From contig JAKAXE010000017.1 in the NCBI GenBank assembly GCA_021816695.1, forward strand, positions 1 to 34,832: a stretch of 34,832 nt of DNA, read 5' to 3'. Both the position numbers and the translations under genes were made by a program. Positions 24,440 through 31,545 of the stretch are shown piece after piece. Position 1 is the first letter of the stretch. Each line of letters starts with the position of its first letter. The notes below the pieces were generated by a model that was not told the origin of the DNA, searched no databases, and saw nothing but the letters and a program-made list of their open reading frames with translations. Source of the stretch: a bacterium. Its GTDB lineage: Bacteria > Chloroflexota > Dormibacteria > Aeolococcales > Bog-877.

Positions 24440-24690
24440 AGGTCCTCGCCCCCGCCCTCTCCGCCCTCGTGACGGTTGCGGGTGTTGAGGATGCGCAGGA
24501 AGTCCTGGGCCCTGGCCATGGCCTTCCAGCGCTCGGGGAAGAAGTCCTGGGCGACGATGCTCGAATCCTCCAGCCGGAGCACCGAGACACACCACTTGTT
24601 CAGGGTGTGCGAGACCTCTACCTCGAAGTCGCCCTCCTGGCTGCGGTAGCGCAGGAGGTCGTCACCGCGTCGCGGGCGTTGCACTGCCAT
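24436..24690 (-). CDS. Small hypothetical protein
   Basis: 84 residues, soluble, not recognised. The N-terminal half is strand-rich (DFEVEVSHTLNKWCVSVLRL) and the second half holds a helix with aromatic residues (FFPERWKAMARAQDFLRIL) before an acidic, Gly-rich tail. ATG 24690 begins MAVQRPRRGDDLL; a longer frame to 24804 would add residues with no support. A TATACT box lies about 67 nt upstream. It heads the set running through the PHP protein to the ABC exporter, and its stop overlaps the next start. Confidence 0.65.
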   Translation of the reverse strand: MAVQRPRRGDDLLRYRSQEGDFEVEVSHTLNKWCVSVLRLEDSSIVAQDFFPERWKAMARAQDFLRILNTRNRHEGGEGGGEDL

Positions 24691-24756
24691 TGCACTACCT
24701 GATCGAAGTGAGCATTGAGGACGGAGTAGGCCGCCACGGTTGCCATCTGGGGCTGC

Positions 24757-24762
24757 AGTATA
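24757..24762 (-). promoter_or_regulatory. -10 box of the 24690-21492 operon
   Basis: TATACT, one mismatch from TATAAT, on the minus strand about 67 nt before ATG 24690, in the 110-nt gap after galU. No good -35 at 17 nt. Confidence 0.4.
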
Positions 24763-24800
24763 GCGCCAGCGCACCGCCCGGTCCTGGGGCCGGGCACTGA

Positions 24801-25670
24801 TCAAGGCTCGGCCTCCAGCTCTCGGATCCGCGCCCTGAGCGCTGGCCCCAGCACGGGGTCCCGCCAGACGATGGCGGCATTGGTGGCCAGCCAGCTGTCC
24901 AGCGTTCCCACGTCCAGAAGGCGGCCGGTGAACTCCACCCCCACGACCCGGCCGGTCCGGGCCACCTCCCGGATGGCATCGGTGAGCTGGATCTCTCCCC
25001 CCGCTCCCGGTGCCACCTGATCGAGGCGGTCCAGGACCTCCCGGGTGAGGACATAACGGCCCATGATCGCCAGATCGCTGGGCGCCTCCTCCGCGGACGG
25101 CTTCTCCACCACGTCGGTGACCTGGAAGACCGGGCCCTCGCCGGCCACCTCGGCAACCCCGTAACGGGAGATGGACTCCCGCGGGCAGCGCCGAAGGGCC
25201 AGCACGGTGCAGCCCTCCCAGGCGTGGGCCTCTATGAGCTGGGCGAGGAGCGGCGGCGTCCCGTCGAAGAGGTCGTCCGGGAGCAGCACCGCCGCGGCGT
25301 CCTCACCCTCGAGCAGCGGCCGGGCGCAGAGGACCGCGTGCCCCAGCCCCAGCGGCTCAGGCTGCTCCACGAACTCCAGCTGGCAGAGGTCGGCGATGTG
25401 GCGCACCTGCTCCGCCAGCTCCGAGCTGCCCCGAGACTCCAGGATCTGCACCAGACCGGGGTCGCTGGCGAAGTGGGCTCGGATGAGGTCCTTCCCCGGT
25501 GCGGTCACCACCACCGCCCGGCGGATCCCCGAGGCCACCGCCTCCTCCAACCCCCACTGGATGGCGGGCCGGTCGCCCACCGGAACCATCTCCTTGGGCA
25601 GGGCCTTGGTCGCCGGCAGGAACCGGGTGCCCAGCCCTCCGGCCGGCACCACCACGGTGGTAACCGTCAC
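24801..25670 (-). CDS. galU: UTP-glucose-1-phosphate uridylyltransferase
   Basis: 289 residues, normal for bacterial GalU. It makes UDP-glucose for glycans and cell-surface polymers. The nucleotide-binding signature AGGLGTRFLPATKALPKEM is near the N-terminus (about 10-28), followed by EQPEPLGLGHAVL, VLLPDDLFDG (metal/substrate site), VVEKPSAEEAPSDLAIMGRYVL and GGEIQLTDAI, all in family order. GTG 25670 is chosen because the protein then begins at the first beta strand and TAGAAT lies 8 nt upstream; the longer frame to 25814 would overlap the neighbouring gene. It is separate from the sigma-factor pair by 59 nt. Confidence 0.95.
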   Translation of the reverse strand: MTVTTVVVPAGGLGTRFLPATKALPKEMVPVGDRPAIQWGLEEAVASGIRRAVVVTAPGKDLIRAHFASDPGLVQILESRGSSELAEQVRHIADLCQLEFVEQPEPLGLGHAVLCARPLLEGEDAAAVLLPDDLFDGTPPLLAQLIEAHAWEGCTVLALRRCPRESISRYGVAEVAGEGPVFQVTDVVEKPSAEEAPSDLAIMGRYVLTREVLDRLDQVAPGAGGEIQLTDAIREVARTGRVVGVEFTGRLLDVGTLDSWLATNAAIVWRDPVLGPALRARIRELEAEP

Positions 25671-25678
25671 GCGGTGTG

Positions 25679-25684
25679 ATTCTA
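25679..25684 (-). promoter_or_regulatory. -10 box of galU, nearly leaderless
   Basis: TAGAAT, one mismatch from TATAAT, on the minus strand 8 nt before GTG 25670. No ribosome-binding site is seen between them. Confidence 0.45.
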
Positions 25685-25729
25685 AGTGCGCCTGCCCGGC
25701 TTCGGCCGCCCGGGCAGTTCGCGGCTCGC

Positions 25730-26074
25730 TCAGAGCCCGGTGCCGTGCTCCCGCTGGCGGAGCAGCGCCAGCCCCACCGCCGCCCCGACGGCGACCCCGC
25801 CGATCCCCAGCCAAGCCGGAGCGGGGATCTGCCGGGCAGCCCGGGCCAACTCGCCCAGAGGCGCCGGGTCAGAGCCCCGGGCGGCGTACTCCGCCAGCGC
25901 CCGGCGATAGAGGCGGGAGCGGGTGTCCTCCGCCAGCTTGCGGGGCGCCAGGGCGTCCACCAGAAGCACCGCAGTCTGGGCCACCGCCCGGGACTCCGCG
26001 TCCGGGGCGGCCGGCTCACCGTCCAGCCACTCCGCCAGCCGGCTGGCCATCCGCTTCTCCTCCCGGCTGGCCAT
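25730..26074 (-). CDS. Probable anti-sigma factor, single-pass membrane protein
   Basis: 114 residues. A charged cytoplasmic helical part (about 1-75, including RMASRLAEWLDGEP and LLVDALAPRKLAEDTRSRLYRRAL) is followed by one membrane helix (about 87-105, PAWLGIGGVAVGAAVGLALL) and a short basic tail. There is no zinc-binding HxxxCxxC motif, so it is not a classical ZAS-domain protein. It starts 2 nt after the ECF sigma gene; membrane anti-sigma factors commonly occupy this position. The role is inferred from context and topology, not from a family match. Confidence 0.6.
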   Translation of the reverse strand: MASREEKRMASRLAEWLDGEPAAPDAESRAVAQTAVLLVDALAPRKLAEDTRSRLYRRALAEYAARGSDPAPLGELARAARQIPAPAWLGIGGVAVGAAVGLALLRQREHGTGL

Positions 26075-26076
26075 GC

Positions 26077-26703
26077 TCAGCCCTCCTCCGGGAGGTCGTT
26101 CCGGGCCACGGTCAGCTCCGGGGGGAGGTGGGCGGCAAACTCCGGCCCCAGCCGCTCCTCAAGCTTGCGCAGGGCGCGGAAGATGAGCAGCTTGACTGCC
26201 CCCTCACTCTTCCGCATGACCTGGGCCACCTCGGCGTTGCGCAGCCCGGCGCCGAAGCGAAGGGTGATCGCCTGGCGCTGATCCCGGGAGAGCCGGCGCA
26301 CAGCTGCCTGGACCTTGGCCACCCGATCAGAGCGAAGCGCCGCCTCCTCGGGGCCTTCGCCCGGATCCACCAGACCTTCCGGCAGCTCGATCCAGCCCGG
26401 CCGCCGGTGATCTCGGAGGATCTGGTTGGAGGCAACCCGGTAGAGCCAGGCTGAGTAAGGCACCCCCCTCCACTCGAACTTGCCGATCTCCGCGTAGGCG
26501 CGCATGAAGGTGGTGGCGGTCACGTCCTCGGCTCGCTCCCAGCTTCCGGTCTGGTGGTAGACGTAGGCGTGGATGGCATCCACGTAGCGGTCGTAGAGCT
26601 GCGCGAAAGCGGCGGGGTCGTTCTTGGCCGCTTCGACAAGCTGGCGCTCCTCTTCGAGGTCGTGGGGCTGCCGGCGCGGCCGCGACGCGGCCACGTCTCT
26701 CAC
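26077..26703 (-). CDS. ECF-type RNA polymerase sigma factor
   Basis: 208 residues. Region 2 covers about 40-105: LYDRYVDAIHAYVYHQTG, AEDVTATTFMRAYAEI and PYSAWLYRVASNQILRDHRR, the last including the -10-recognition helix. Region 4 covers about 140-195: RRLSRDQRQAITLRFGAGL, NAEVAQVMRKSEGAVKLLIFRAL, the helix-turn-helix for the -35 element. It lacks regions 1 and 3, as expected for ECF/group 4. GTG 26703 is likely; GTG 26694 is an alternative. It follows kbl by 29 nt and precedes its likely membrane anti-sigma factor by 2 nt. The inducing signal is not visible. Confidence 0.92.
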   Translation of the reverse strand: MRDVAASRPRRQPHDLEEERQLVEAAKNDPAAFAQLYDRYVDAIHAYVYHQTGSWERAEDVTATTFMRAYAEIGKFEWRGVPYSAWLYRVASNQILRDHRRPGWIELPEGLVDPGEGPEEAALRSDRVAKVQAAVRRLSRDQRQAITLRFGAGLRNAEVAQVMRKSEGAVKLLIFRALRKLEERLGPEFAAHLPPELTVARNDLPEEG

Positions 26704-26732
26704 TCTCTGGAATTCGGGCGCCGCGGCCAAAG

Positions 26733-27935
26733 TTACGACGCGGCCCGGGACCCCGCCAGCCCCAGCTCCCGGCCCGCGTCCTGAAAGGCCTCCAGCGCCC
26801 GGTCGAGCTGGGCCCGCGTGTGGCTGGCGGTGACGATGGTCCGGACTCGGCCCTTGTCGCGGGCCACAGTCGGGAAGGCGATGCCCTGGGCGAAGACCCC
26901 GCGCCGCCGGAGGGCGTCCGAGAGCCCCATCGCCTTGGCCGCCTCCCCCACGATCACCGGGGTGATCGGCGTCTCGCTCTGGCCGCAGTCGAAGCCCAGC
27001 TGCTCCAGCCCCTGCTTGAAGTACCGGGTGTTGTCCCAAAGCCGCTCCTGCAGCTCCGGCTCGGAGTCCATCACCTCCAGAGCGGCGATGCAGGACGCCA
27101 CCACGGCCGGAGGATGCGAGGTGGAGAAGAGGAAGGGGCGGCCGAGATGGATGAGGACGTCCCGCAGCTCCTGGGAGCCGGCCGCGTAGCCGCCCAGGAC
27201 TCCCACCGCCTTGCTCAGGGTCCCCACCTGGATCTCCACCTGCCCCTCCAGGTGGAAGTGGCTCACCGAGCCCCGGCCACCCCGGCCGAGAACCCCGGAG
27301 GCGTGGGCGTCGTCCACCATCACCGCCGCCCCCGCCGCCCGGGCCCGCTCCACGATCCCGGGAAGAGGGGCGATGTCCCCATCCATGCTGAAGACCCCGT
27401 CGCTGACCACCAGGACCCGGCGGCGGCCATCCCGGCGCGCCTCCCCCAGCCTCTGCTCCAGCTGGTCCAGGTCCTTGTGGGCGAACAGGTAGCGATGGGC
27501 CTTGGTGAGCCGGATGCCGTCGATGATGCTGGCGTGGTTGAGCTCGTCACTCACCACCGCGTCGGGTTCGCCCAGGACGCCCCCCAGCACCGCCAGGTTC
27601 GCGGCATATCCGCTCTGCAGAGTGAGCGCCGCCGGCGTTCCCTTGAACTGTGCCAGCCGAGCCTCGAGCTCCTCATGGATCGCCTGGGTGCCGGCGATGG
27701 TGCGCACCGCCCCGGATCCCGCACCCCAGCGGCGGGCCGCCTCGCAGGCCGCCTCCACCAGCTTGGGGTGGGTGTTGAGGCCCAGGTAGTTGTTGGAGGA
27801 GAGGTTGATCAGCCGCTGCCCGCCGATCACCACCTCCGAGTCCTGGGGGCCCTCCAGGACCGCCAGCTCCCGAAACCGGCCCTCCTGGCGCAGCTGGTCC
27901 AGCTCCGCCCGCAGGCTCTCGCGCAGGTCCGTCAT
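26733..27935 (-). CDS. kbl: 2-amino-3-ketobutyrate CoA ligase (glycine C-acetyltransferase)
   Basis: 400 residues, a PLP enzyme of the alpha-oxoamine synthase family. It splits 2-amino-3-ketobutyrate with CoA into glycine and acetyl-CoA. Landmarks are LINLSSNNYLGL (42-53), ELNHAS with His134, MVDDAHASGVLG (206-217) and the PLP lysine Lys242 in GTLSKAVGVLGGY. By sequence alone it could be an 8-amino-7-oxononanoate synthase, but the gene directly upstream is tdh and its ATG overlaps the tdh stop (ATGA), which settles the role. GGAGGGAAGG precedes the start. A long in-frame extension to 28208 lies inside tdh and is not real. Confidence 0.94.
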   Translation of the reverse strand: MTDLRESLRAELDQLRQEGRFRELAVLEGPQDSEVVIGGQRLINLSSNNYLGLNTHPKLVEAACEAARRWGAGSGAVRTIAGTQAIHEELEARLAQFKGTPAALTLQSGYAANLAVLGGVLGEPDAVVSDELNHASIIDGIRLTKAHRYLFAHKDLDQLEQRLGEARRDGRRRVLVVSDGVFSMDGDIAPLPGIVERARAAGAAVMVDDAHASGVLGRGGRGSVSHFHLEGQVEIQVGTLSKAVGVLGGYAAGSQELRDVLIHLGRPFLFSTSHPPAVVASCIAALEVMDSEPELQERLWDNTRYFKQGLEQLGFDCGQSETPITPVIVGEAAKAMGLSDALRRRGVFAQGIAFPTVARDKGRVRTIVTASHTRAQLDRALEAFQDAGRELGLAGSRAAS

Positions 27936-28978
27936 TGCCACCTTCCCTCCGGAGGATAGAGCACCACCTTGCCGATGACCCCCGACCGGGCCAGCTCCGC
28001 AGCCCGCTGAAACTCTGCCATGGACACCCGGTGGGTGATGATCGGCCGCACGTCCACCCGCCCGGAGCTGAGGTAGGCCGCGGTCTGGTCCCAGGTCTGG
28101 AACTGCCGGCGCCCGGTCACCCCGTACAGCGTGATCCCGCGCATCACCACCTCGGTGGAGAGGTCGAGGGTGGTCTCGCGATCGCCCAGACCCAGGAGGC
28201 TGATCCATCCCCCAGGCGCCACCACGTCAATGGCGGCACGGATGAGGCGGGCGTCCCCCGACATCTCCAGCACCCCGCCCGCGTCATCCCCGCAGGCTTG
28301 GCGCAGGGCGGCCGCCAGGTCCTCTGTCCGGCTGGTGTCCACCAGCGCGTCCGCGCCCATCTGCTCGGCGAGCCGCAGCCGCTCCGGCACCCGGTCCACA
28401 GCCACCACCCGGCTGGCCCCTTCGGCCCGGGCGATCCCTACCGCGGCCAGCCCGATCGGGCCGCACCCGGTGACGATCACCGGGCGGTCGGAGAGCTCTC
28501 CCTGCGATGCCGCATGGACGGCGTTGCCCATGGGCTCCTGGAAGGCCACGAGAGCCGGGTCCAGCCCGGGTGGGGCGACCCGGCAGTTGCGGGCCGGCAG
28601 CACCGCCCTCTCGGCGAAGACGCCGTCGGTGTCCACCCCCAGGATGCGGGTGTTCTGGCAGACGTGAAAGTCCCCCCGGAGGCACTGCGGGCACCGGAGG
28701 CAGACCAGGTGGCTCTCGACCCCGACCAGATCCCCGACCGCGGGGCTCGACACCCCCTCGCCGGTCGCCAGCACCCTCCCGGCCATCTCGTGGCCGAGCA
28801 CGCGGGGCGGCTTGACGCGGGCGGCGGCCCACGGGTTCCAGTCCAGGATGTGAAGGTCCGTCCCACAGATCCCATTCGCCACCACCTGCAGCAGCACCTC
28901 GCCCGGGCCGGGCTCCGGCTCCGGAACGCTGGCCACGGTAGCCCCCGGGCCGGGGCTGGGCTTGACGATCGCCTGCAC
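27932..28978 (-). CDS. tdh: L-threonine 3-dehydrogenase
   Basis: 348 residues, zinc-dependent MDR dehydrogenase. It oxidises L-threonine with NAD+ to 2-amino-3-ketobutyrate, which Kbl then cleaves. Catalytic zinc ligands are Cys38 in GICGTDLHI and His63-Glu64 in LGHEMAG; the structural zinc site is Cys93, 96, 99 and 107 in CLRCPQCLRGDFHVC. The sequence HILDWNPWA after CGTD and EPMGNAVHAA are like Tdh, and VTGCGPIGLAAVG is the NAD site. GTG 28978 is selected by GGGGAGGTGG upstream and by the family start (MQAIVK). It is divergent from the stand-alone RAM-domain gene at 29253. Confidence 0.93.
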   Translation of the reverse strand: MQAIVKPSPGPGATVASVPEPEPGPGEVLLQVVANGICGTDLHILDWNPWAAARVKPPRVLGHEMAGRVLATGEGVSSPAVGDLVGVESHLVCLRCPQCLRGDFHVCQNTRILGVDTDGVFAERAVLPARNCRVAPPGLDPALVAFQEPMGNAVHAASQGELSDRPVIVTGCGPIGLAAVGIARAEGASRVVAVDRVPERLRLAEQMGADALVDTSRTEDLAAALRQACGDDAGGVLEMSGDARLIRAAIDVVAPGGWISLLGLGDRETTLDLSTEVVMRGITLYGVTGRRQFQTWDQTAAYLSSGRVDVRPIITHRVSMAEFQRAAELARSGVIGKVVLYPPEGRWQ

Positions 28979-29040
28979 GCCACCACCTCCCCTGCGCAGC
29001 CGGCCATGGCGCCGACCCCGCACATCATGGCGCGCCGTCC

Positions 29041-29056
29041 CTCCGGCCCGCCGGAG
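29041..29056. repeat. Inverted repeat upstream of tdh
   Basis: CTCCGG-CCCG-CCGGAG, a 6-bp perfect stem with a 4-nt loop, 63 nt before the tdh start. It lies in the 274-nt divergent gap 28979-29252. Operator or chance in GC-rich DNA; nothing decides it. Confidence 0.3.
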
Positions 29057-29170
29057 CGATCTCGGGACCGTGAGGAGTCGTCCCTGAGACCGCGGCAGCT
29101 GGTGCGCCCGGAGTTGGGATCCCGGAGGTAGGTCCTGAGCCGGGGGCCGCCGCTCCTGGGCGAAGCGGCC

Positions 29171-29189
29171 GGGGCACTCCAAAAGCCCC
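29171..29189. repeat. Hairpin in the tdh / RAM-gene divergent region
   Basis: GGGGC, a 9-nt A-rich loop, and GCCCC form a perfect 5-bp stem; CC and GG outside it extend the pairing with one bulge. It lies 10 nt before the TATGGT box of the plus-strand gene, so it may be an operator. A terminator is unlikely since no plus-strand gene lies upstream. Confidence 0.3.
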
Positions 29190-29199
29190 CGGAATCAGC

Positions 29200-29205
29200 T
29201 ATGGT
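29200..29205 (+). promoter_or_regulatory. -10 box for the RAM-domain gene
   Basis: TATGGT, 47 nt before ATG 29253, where a strong ribosome-binding site (AGGAGGGAGG, 29241-29250) is present. This gene therefore has a normal leader, unlike several others in the window. Confidence 0.4.
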
Positions 29206-29252
29206 GGCGCCGGGATTTCTTCCCCTGCGGGCGGATCACGAGGAGGGAGGTT

Positions 29253-29483
29253 ATGGTCCGGGCTTACATCCTGATGACCCTGGAGCCGGGCAAGGCCATG
29301 GACGTGGTCCAGCGGATGCGCCGCGAGGAGGGAGTCCTCCAGGTGGACGCCATCACCGGCGAGTACGACGCCATCGCCCAGGTGCAGGCCGAGGACGTGA
29401 GGGGCATCGGCAGGCTGATCGTGGACCGGATCCAGAGCTTCAGCGGGGTGGTGCGGACCATCACCTGCCTCGCTGTGGAGTAG
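29253..29483 (+). CDS. Stand-alone Lrp/AsnC ligand-binding (RAM) domain protein
   Basis: 76 residues, the entire beta-alpha-beta-beta-alpha-beta fold of the Lrp/AsnC effector domain (MVRAYILMTLEPG, VLQVDAITGEYDAIAQVQ, GVVRTITCLAVE) with no helix-turn-helix. Such proteins bind amino acids and can assemble with or modulate full-length Lrp-type regulators. The ATG follows AGGAGGGAGG by 2 nt. It is divergent from tdh-kbl, and Lrp is known to control tdh-kbl in Escherichia coli, so a role in sensing an amino acid for threonine breakdown is plausible but inferred. It overlaps the toxin gene on the other strand tail to tail by 23 nt. Confidence 0.9.
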   Translation: MVRAYILMTLEPGKAMDVVQRMRREEGVLQVDAITGEYDAIAQVQAEDVRGIGRLIVDRIQSFSGVVRTITCLAVE

Positions 29484-29922
29484 GCGCCTCCCGGACAGAG
29501 ACCAGCCGCCGCTCCAGCCGCTCCGGATCCACGATCTGCAACCTGGGGAAGTAGGCTCGAAAGAATCCCTGGTCACGGGTCAGCAGCCGGTCCGCCATGG
29601 TCTGAGCGTGGGCAGCCACCAGGAAGTCGGCCAGCATCCGCTCCCGCCCTCCCCCCTGCTCCCGGTAGCGGCGCTGGACCCGGGCCGCCTCCAGCGCCGC
29701 AGCCAGTCCGCCCGGCCGGTGGCTGACGCCCAGCACCTGGAGTTCGCGGGCCGCCAGCGCAGGGTCGCGGTACAGATGGGCGAGCTCCCCCACCACCGCG
29801 TCGCAGGCGATCACCTCGCCCTCCCCCACGCACCGGCCCAGCGCCAGGGCGGACGCCCGGCCGAAGCGCGGGTCGGCCCGGAGCACGTCGATCAGCACGT
29901 TGGTGTCGACTGCGGTGATCAC
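29461..29922 (-). CDS. vapC: PIN-domain toxin, VapC-like
   Basis: 153 residues. The PIN-domain acidic quartet is visible as Asp6 (AVDTNVLID), Glu46 (VVGELAHL), Asp99 (MLADFLVAAHAQ) and Asp117 (LLTRDQGF), expected to hold Mg2+ for RNA cleavage. The GTG at 29922 overlaps the stop of the upstream antitoxin-like gene in GTGA, the usual toxin-antitoxin arrangement. The protein is slightly longer than many VapC, with a basic C-terminal tail that reads across the end of the convergent RAM gene. Confidence 0.9.
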   Translation of the reverse strand: MITAVDTNVLIDVLRADPRFGRASALALGRCVGEGEVIACDAVVGELAHLYRDPALAARELQVLGVSHRPGGLAAALEAARVQRRYREQGGGRERMLADFLVAAHAQTMADRLLTRDQGFFRAYFPRLQIVDPERLERRLVSVREAPTPQRGR

Positions 29923-30092
29923 GGCAGCTCCCCCCTGCCCCGGAGCTCCGCGATCAGCTGGTCGGTGTCGCCCTCCAGATGGAGGGTCCCGTACCGCGAC
30001 CAGATGGCCGCCATCGCCCGCCGCCGCGCCTCTCGGTCCGGGTCCCGCCGTGCCGGAGCCTCCACCTCCCCGTCCCGCTCCCTCTGACCCAC
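29919..30092 (-). CDS. vapB: Small antitoxin, VapB-like
   Basis: 57 residues. The N-terminal half is highly charged (MGQRERDGEVEAPARRD, then REARRRAMAAIW) and the C-terminal half (YGTLHLEGDTDQLIAELRGR) ends in a helix suited to wrapping the toxin. GTG 30092 has GGGAGG 6 nt upstream; the stop overlaps the toxin start by 4 nt. The order, overlap, size and charge make it the antitoxin of the PIN toxin. It lacks an obvious AbrB or ribbon-helix-helix motif, so the subfamily is open. Confidence 0.75.
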   Translation of the reverse strand: MGQRERDGEVEAPARRDPDREARRRAMAAIWSRYGTLHLEGDTDQLIAELRGRGELP

Positions 30093-30098
30093 GATCCA

Positions 30099-30104
30099 CC
30101 TCCC
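30099..30104 (-). promoter_or_regulatory. Ribosome-binding site of the antitoxin gene
   Basis: GGGAGG on the minus strand, 6 nt before GTG 30092. It supports this short reading frame as a real gene. Confidence 0.6.
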
Positions 30105-30114
30105 GTGATCTCCG

Positions 30115-30130
30115 CCACCGGCACCGGTGG
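30115..30130. repeat. Inverted repeat between lpd and the toxin-antitoxin pair
   Basis: CCACCG-GCAC-CGGTGG, a perfect 6-bp stem with a 4-nt loop, in the 82-nt gap 30093-30174. It is 22 nt upstream of the antitoxin start, where an autoregulatory operator would be expected, and downstream of lpd, where it could weaken read-through. No T tract. Confidence 0.35.
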
Positions 30131-30174
30131 CTCTGCCAAGGAGGTCCGGGTGGGCCTCCCGAGGGGGACGCAGA

Positions 30175-31545
30175 TCAGCTCAGGTAGGGGGCGATCTTTT
30201 GTCCCTGCTGGGCGGCGTCCATCACCACCTCGCTCATGGTGGGATGGGCATGGATCACCGACCCCAGCTCGGCCATGGTGAACCCGTCGCTGATGGCCAC
30301 CCCCACCTCGTGGATCAACTCGACCGCATGCGCGCCCATGATGGTGGCCCCCAGCAACCGATCGGTGCCGGCGTCGGCGACGAGCTGCACGTACCCCTCG
30401 GAGTCGCCCTCCGCCAGCGCCTTGGCCTCTCCGATGAAGCGGGCCTGGCCCAGCCGGACCTCATGGCCCTGCTCCCGTGCCAGGTCAGCGTGCAACCCCA
30501 CGGTGGCGATCTCCGGGTCAGTGAAGATGCAGCTGGGCACCACGGTGCGGTCCATGGGCATGGCCTGTTGGGGCCGGAGGGCGTTCTCCACCGCCCGGGC
30601 CGCCTCGGCCGAGGCCAGGTGGGCCAGCTGCAACCCTCCAATGCAGTCCCCCGCGGCCCAGATCCGGGGACTGGCGGTGCGCAGGTACTGGTCGACCTCG
30701 ACGTGCCGGCTGGCGGCCACTCGCACGCCCGCCTCCTGGAGCCCGATCCCCTCGGTCTGGGGCCGGCGGCCGACCGCCACCAGGAGGAGGTCGGCCTCCA
30801 CCTCGGCACCGTCGCTGAGGTGCGCCCGGACCGAGTCGGGGAGATACTCCGCCCCATCGACCTTGGTCCCCAGATGGACCTCGACGCCCCTGCCCTCCAG
30901 CAGCCGGCGGAAGGCCTCGGCGGTGCGGCGATCCACCCCGGTCAGCAGCTGGGGGAGGAGCTCAACCACCGTGACCCTGGTCCCCAGCGGAGCGAAGAGG
31001 CTGGCGAACTCACAGCCGATCACCCCGCCGCCCACGATCAGGAGCCGCTTGGGAATCTCCGCCAGCGTCCACACCCCATCGGAGGTGATGACCCGGGGCT
31101 GATTGAGGTCAAGGTCGGGTAGACCCGAGGGCTCGGTGCCCACGCAGACCACTAGGTGGTCGAACTCCAGCCGCTGCCCTTCGGCCTCCACGGCGTCTCC
31201 GACCAGGTGGCCCTCTGCCGATACCACCTGGACCGAGTGGCGGCGGCAGGCGGACTCTATTCCCCCTCGGATGCGGCTCACGATCTCATCCTTGCGAGCC
31301 TGCATCCTGGGGAAGTCGAACTCCAGCTCCCCCACGCGCAGGCCGAACTCGTCGGCCCGGCGGATCTTGCCAGCGAGGGCGGAGATTGCCAGCAGCGCCT
31401 TGCTGGGAACGCACCCGCGGTTGGTACAGGTCCCCCCCAGCTCCCGGCGCTCGACCAGCGTGACGTCGGCCCCCATCTGAGCGGCTCTCAGGGCGGCGAC
31501 CGCCCCCGCCGGCCCGCCGCCGAGCACCACCACCCGCTGCGCCAT
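30175..31545 (-). CDS. lpd: Dihydrolipoyl dehydrogenase
   Basis: 456 residues, a flavoprotein disulfide reductase that reoxidises dihydrolipoyl groups with NAD+. The FAD motif is VVVLGGGPAGAVAA (5-18), the redox disulfide is Cys40-Cys45 in GGTCTNRGCVPSK, the NAD motif is LLIVGGGVIGCEFASLF and the second FAD site is IWAAGDCIGG. The catalytic His434-Glu439 pair lies in HAHPTMSE. ATG 31545 shares one base with the kgd stop (TGATG), so the two are translationally coupled and Lpd is probably the E3 of the 2-oxoglutarate complex. A reading frame extended to 32238 lies inside kgd and is an artefact. Confidence 0.95.
   Translation of the reverse strand: MAQRVVVLGGGPAGAVAALRAAQMGADVTLVERRELGGTCTNRGCVPSKALLAISALAGKIRRADEFGLRVGELEFDFPRMQARKDEIVSRIRGGIESACRRHSVQVVSAEGHLVGDAVEAEGQRLEFDHLVVCVGTEPSGLPDLDLNQPRVITSDGVWTLAEIPKRLLIVGGGVIGCEFASLFAPLGTRVTVVELLPQLLTGVDRRTAEAFRRLLEGRGVEVHLGTKVDGAEYLPDSVRAHLSDGAEVEADLLLVAVGRRPQTEGIGLQEAGVRVAASRHVEVDQYLRTASPRIWAAGDCIGGLQLAHLASAEAARAVENALRPQQAMPMDRTVVPSCIFTDPEIATVGLHADLAREQGHEVRLGQARFIGEAKALAEGDSEGYVQLVADAGTDRLLGATIMGAHAVELIHEVGVAISDGFTMAELGSVIHAHPTMSEVVMDAAQQGQKIAPYLS

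Noticed and set aside
26730-26735. TAACTT as a -10 box for the sigma factor gene
   Set aside because: It contains the TAA stop codon of kbl and lies 26 nt from the start, without the tight spacing seen at other boxes. The sigma gene may simply be read from the tdh-kbl transcript.
26733-28208. A 91-residue N-terminal extension of Kbl
   Set aside because: It is out-of-frame reading of tdh. The ATG overlapping the tdh stop, with a good ribosome-binding site, is the proper start.
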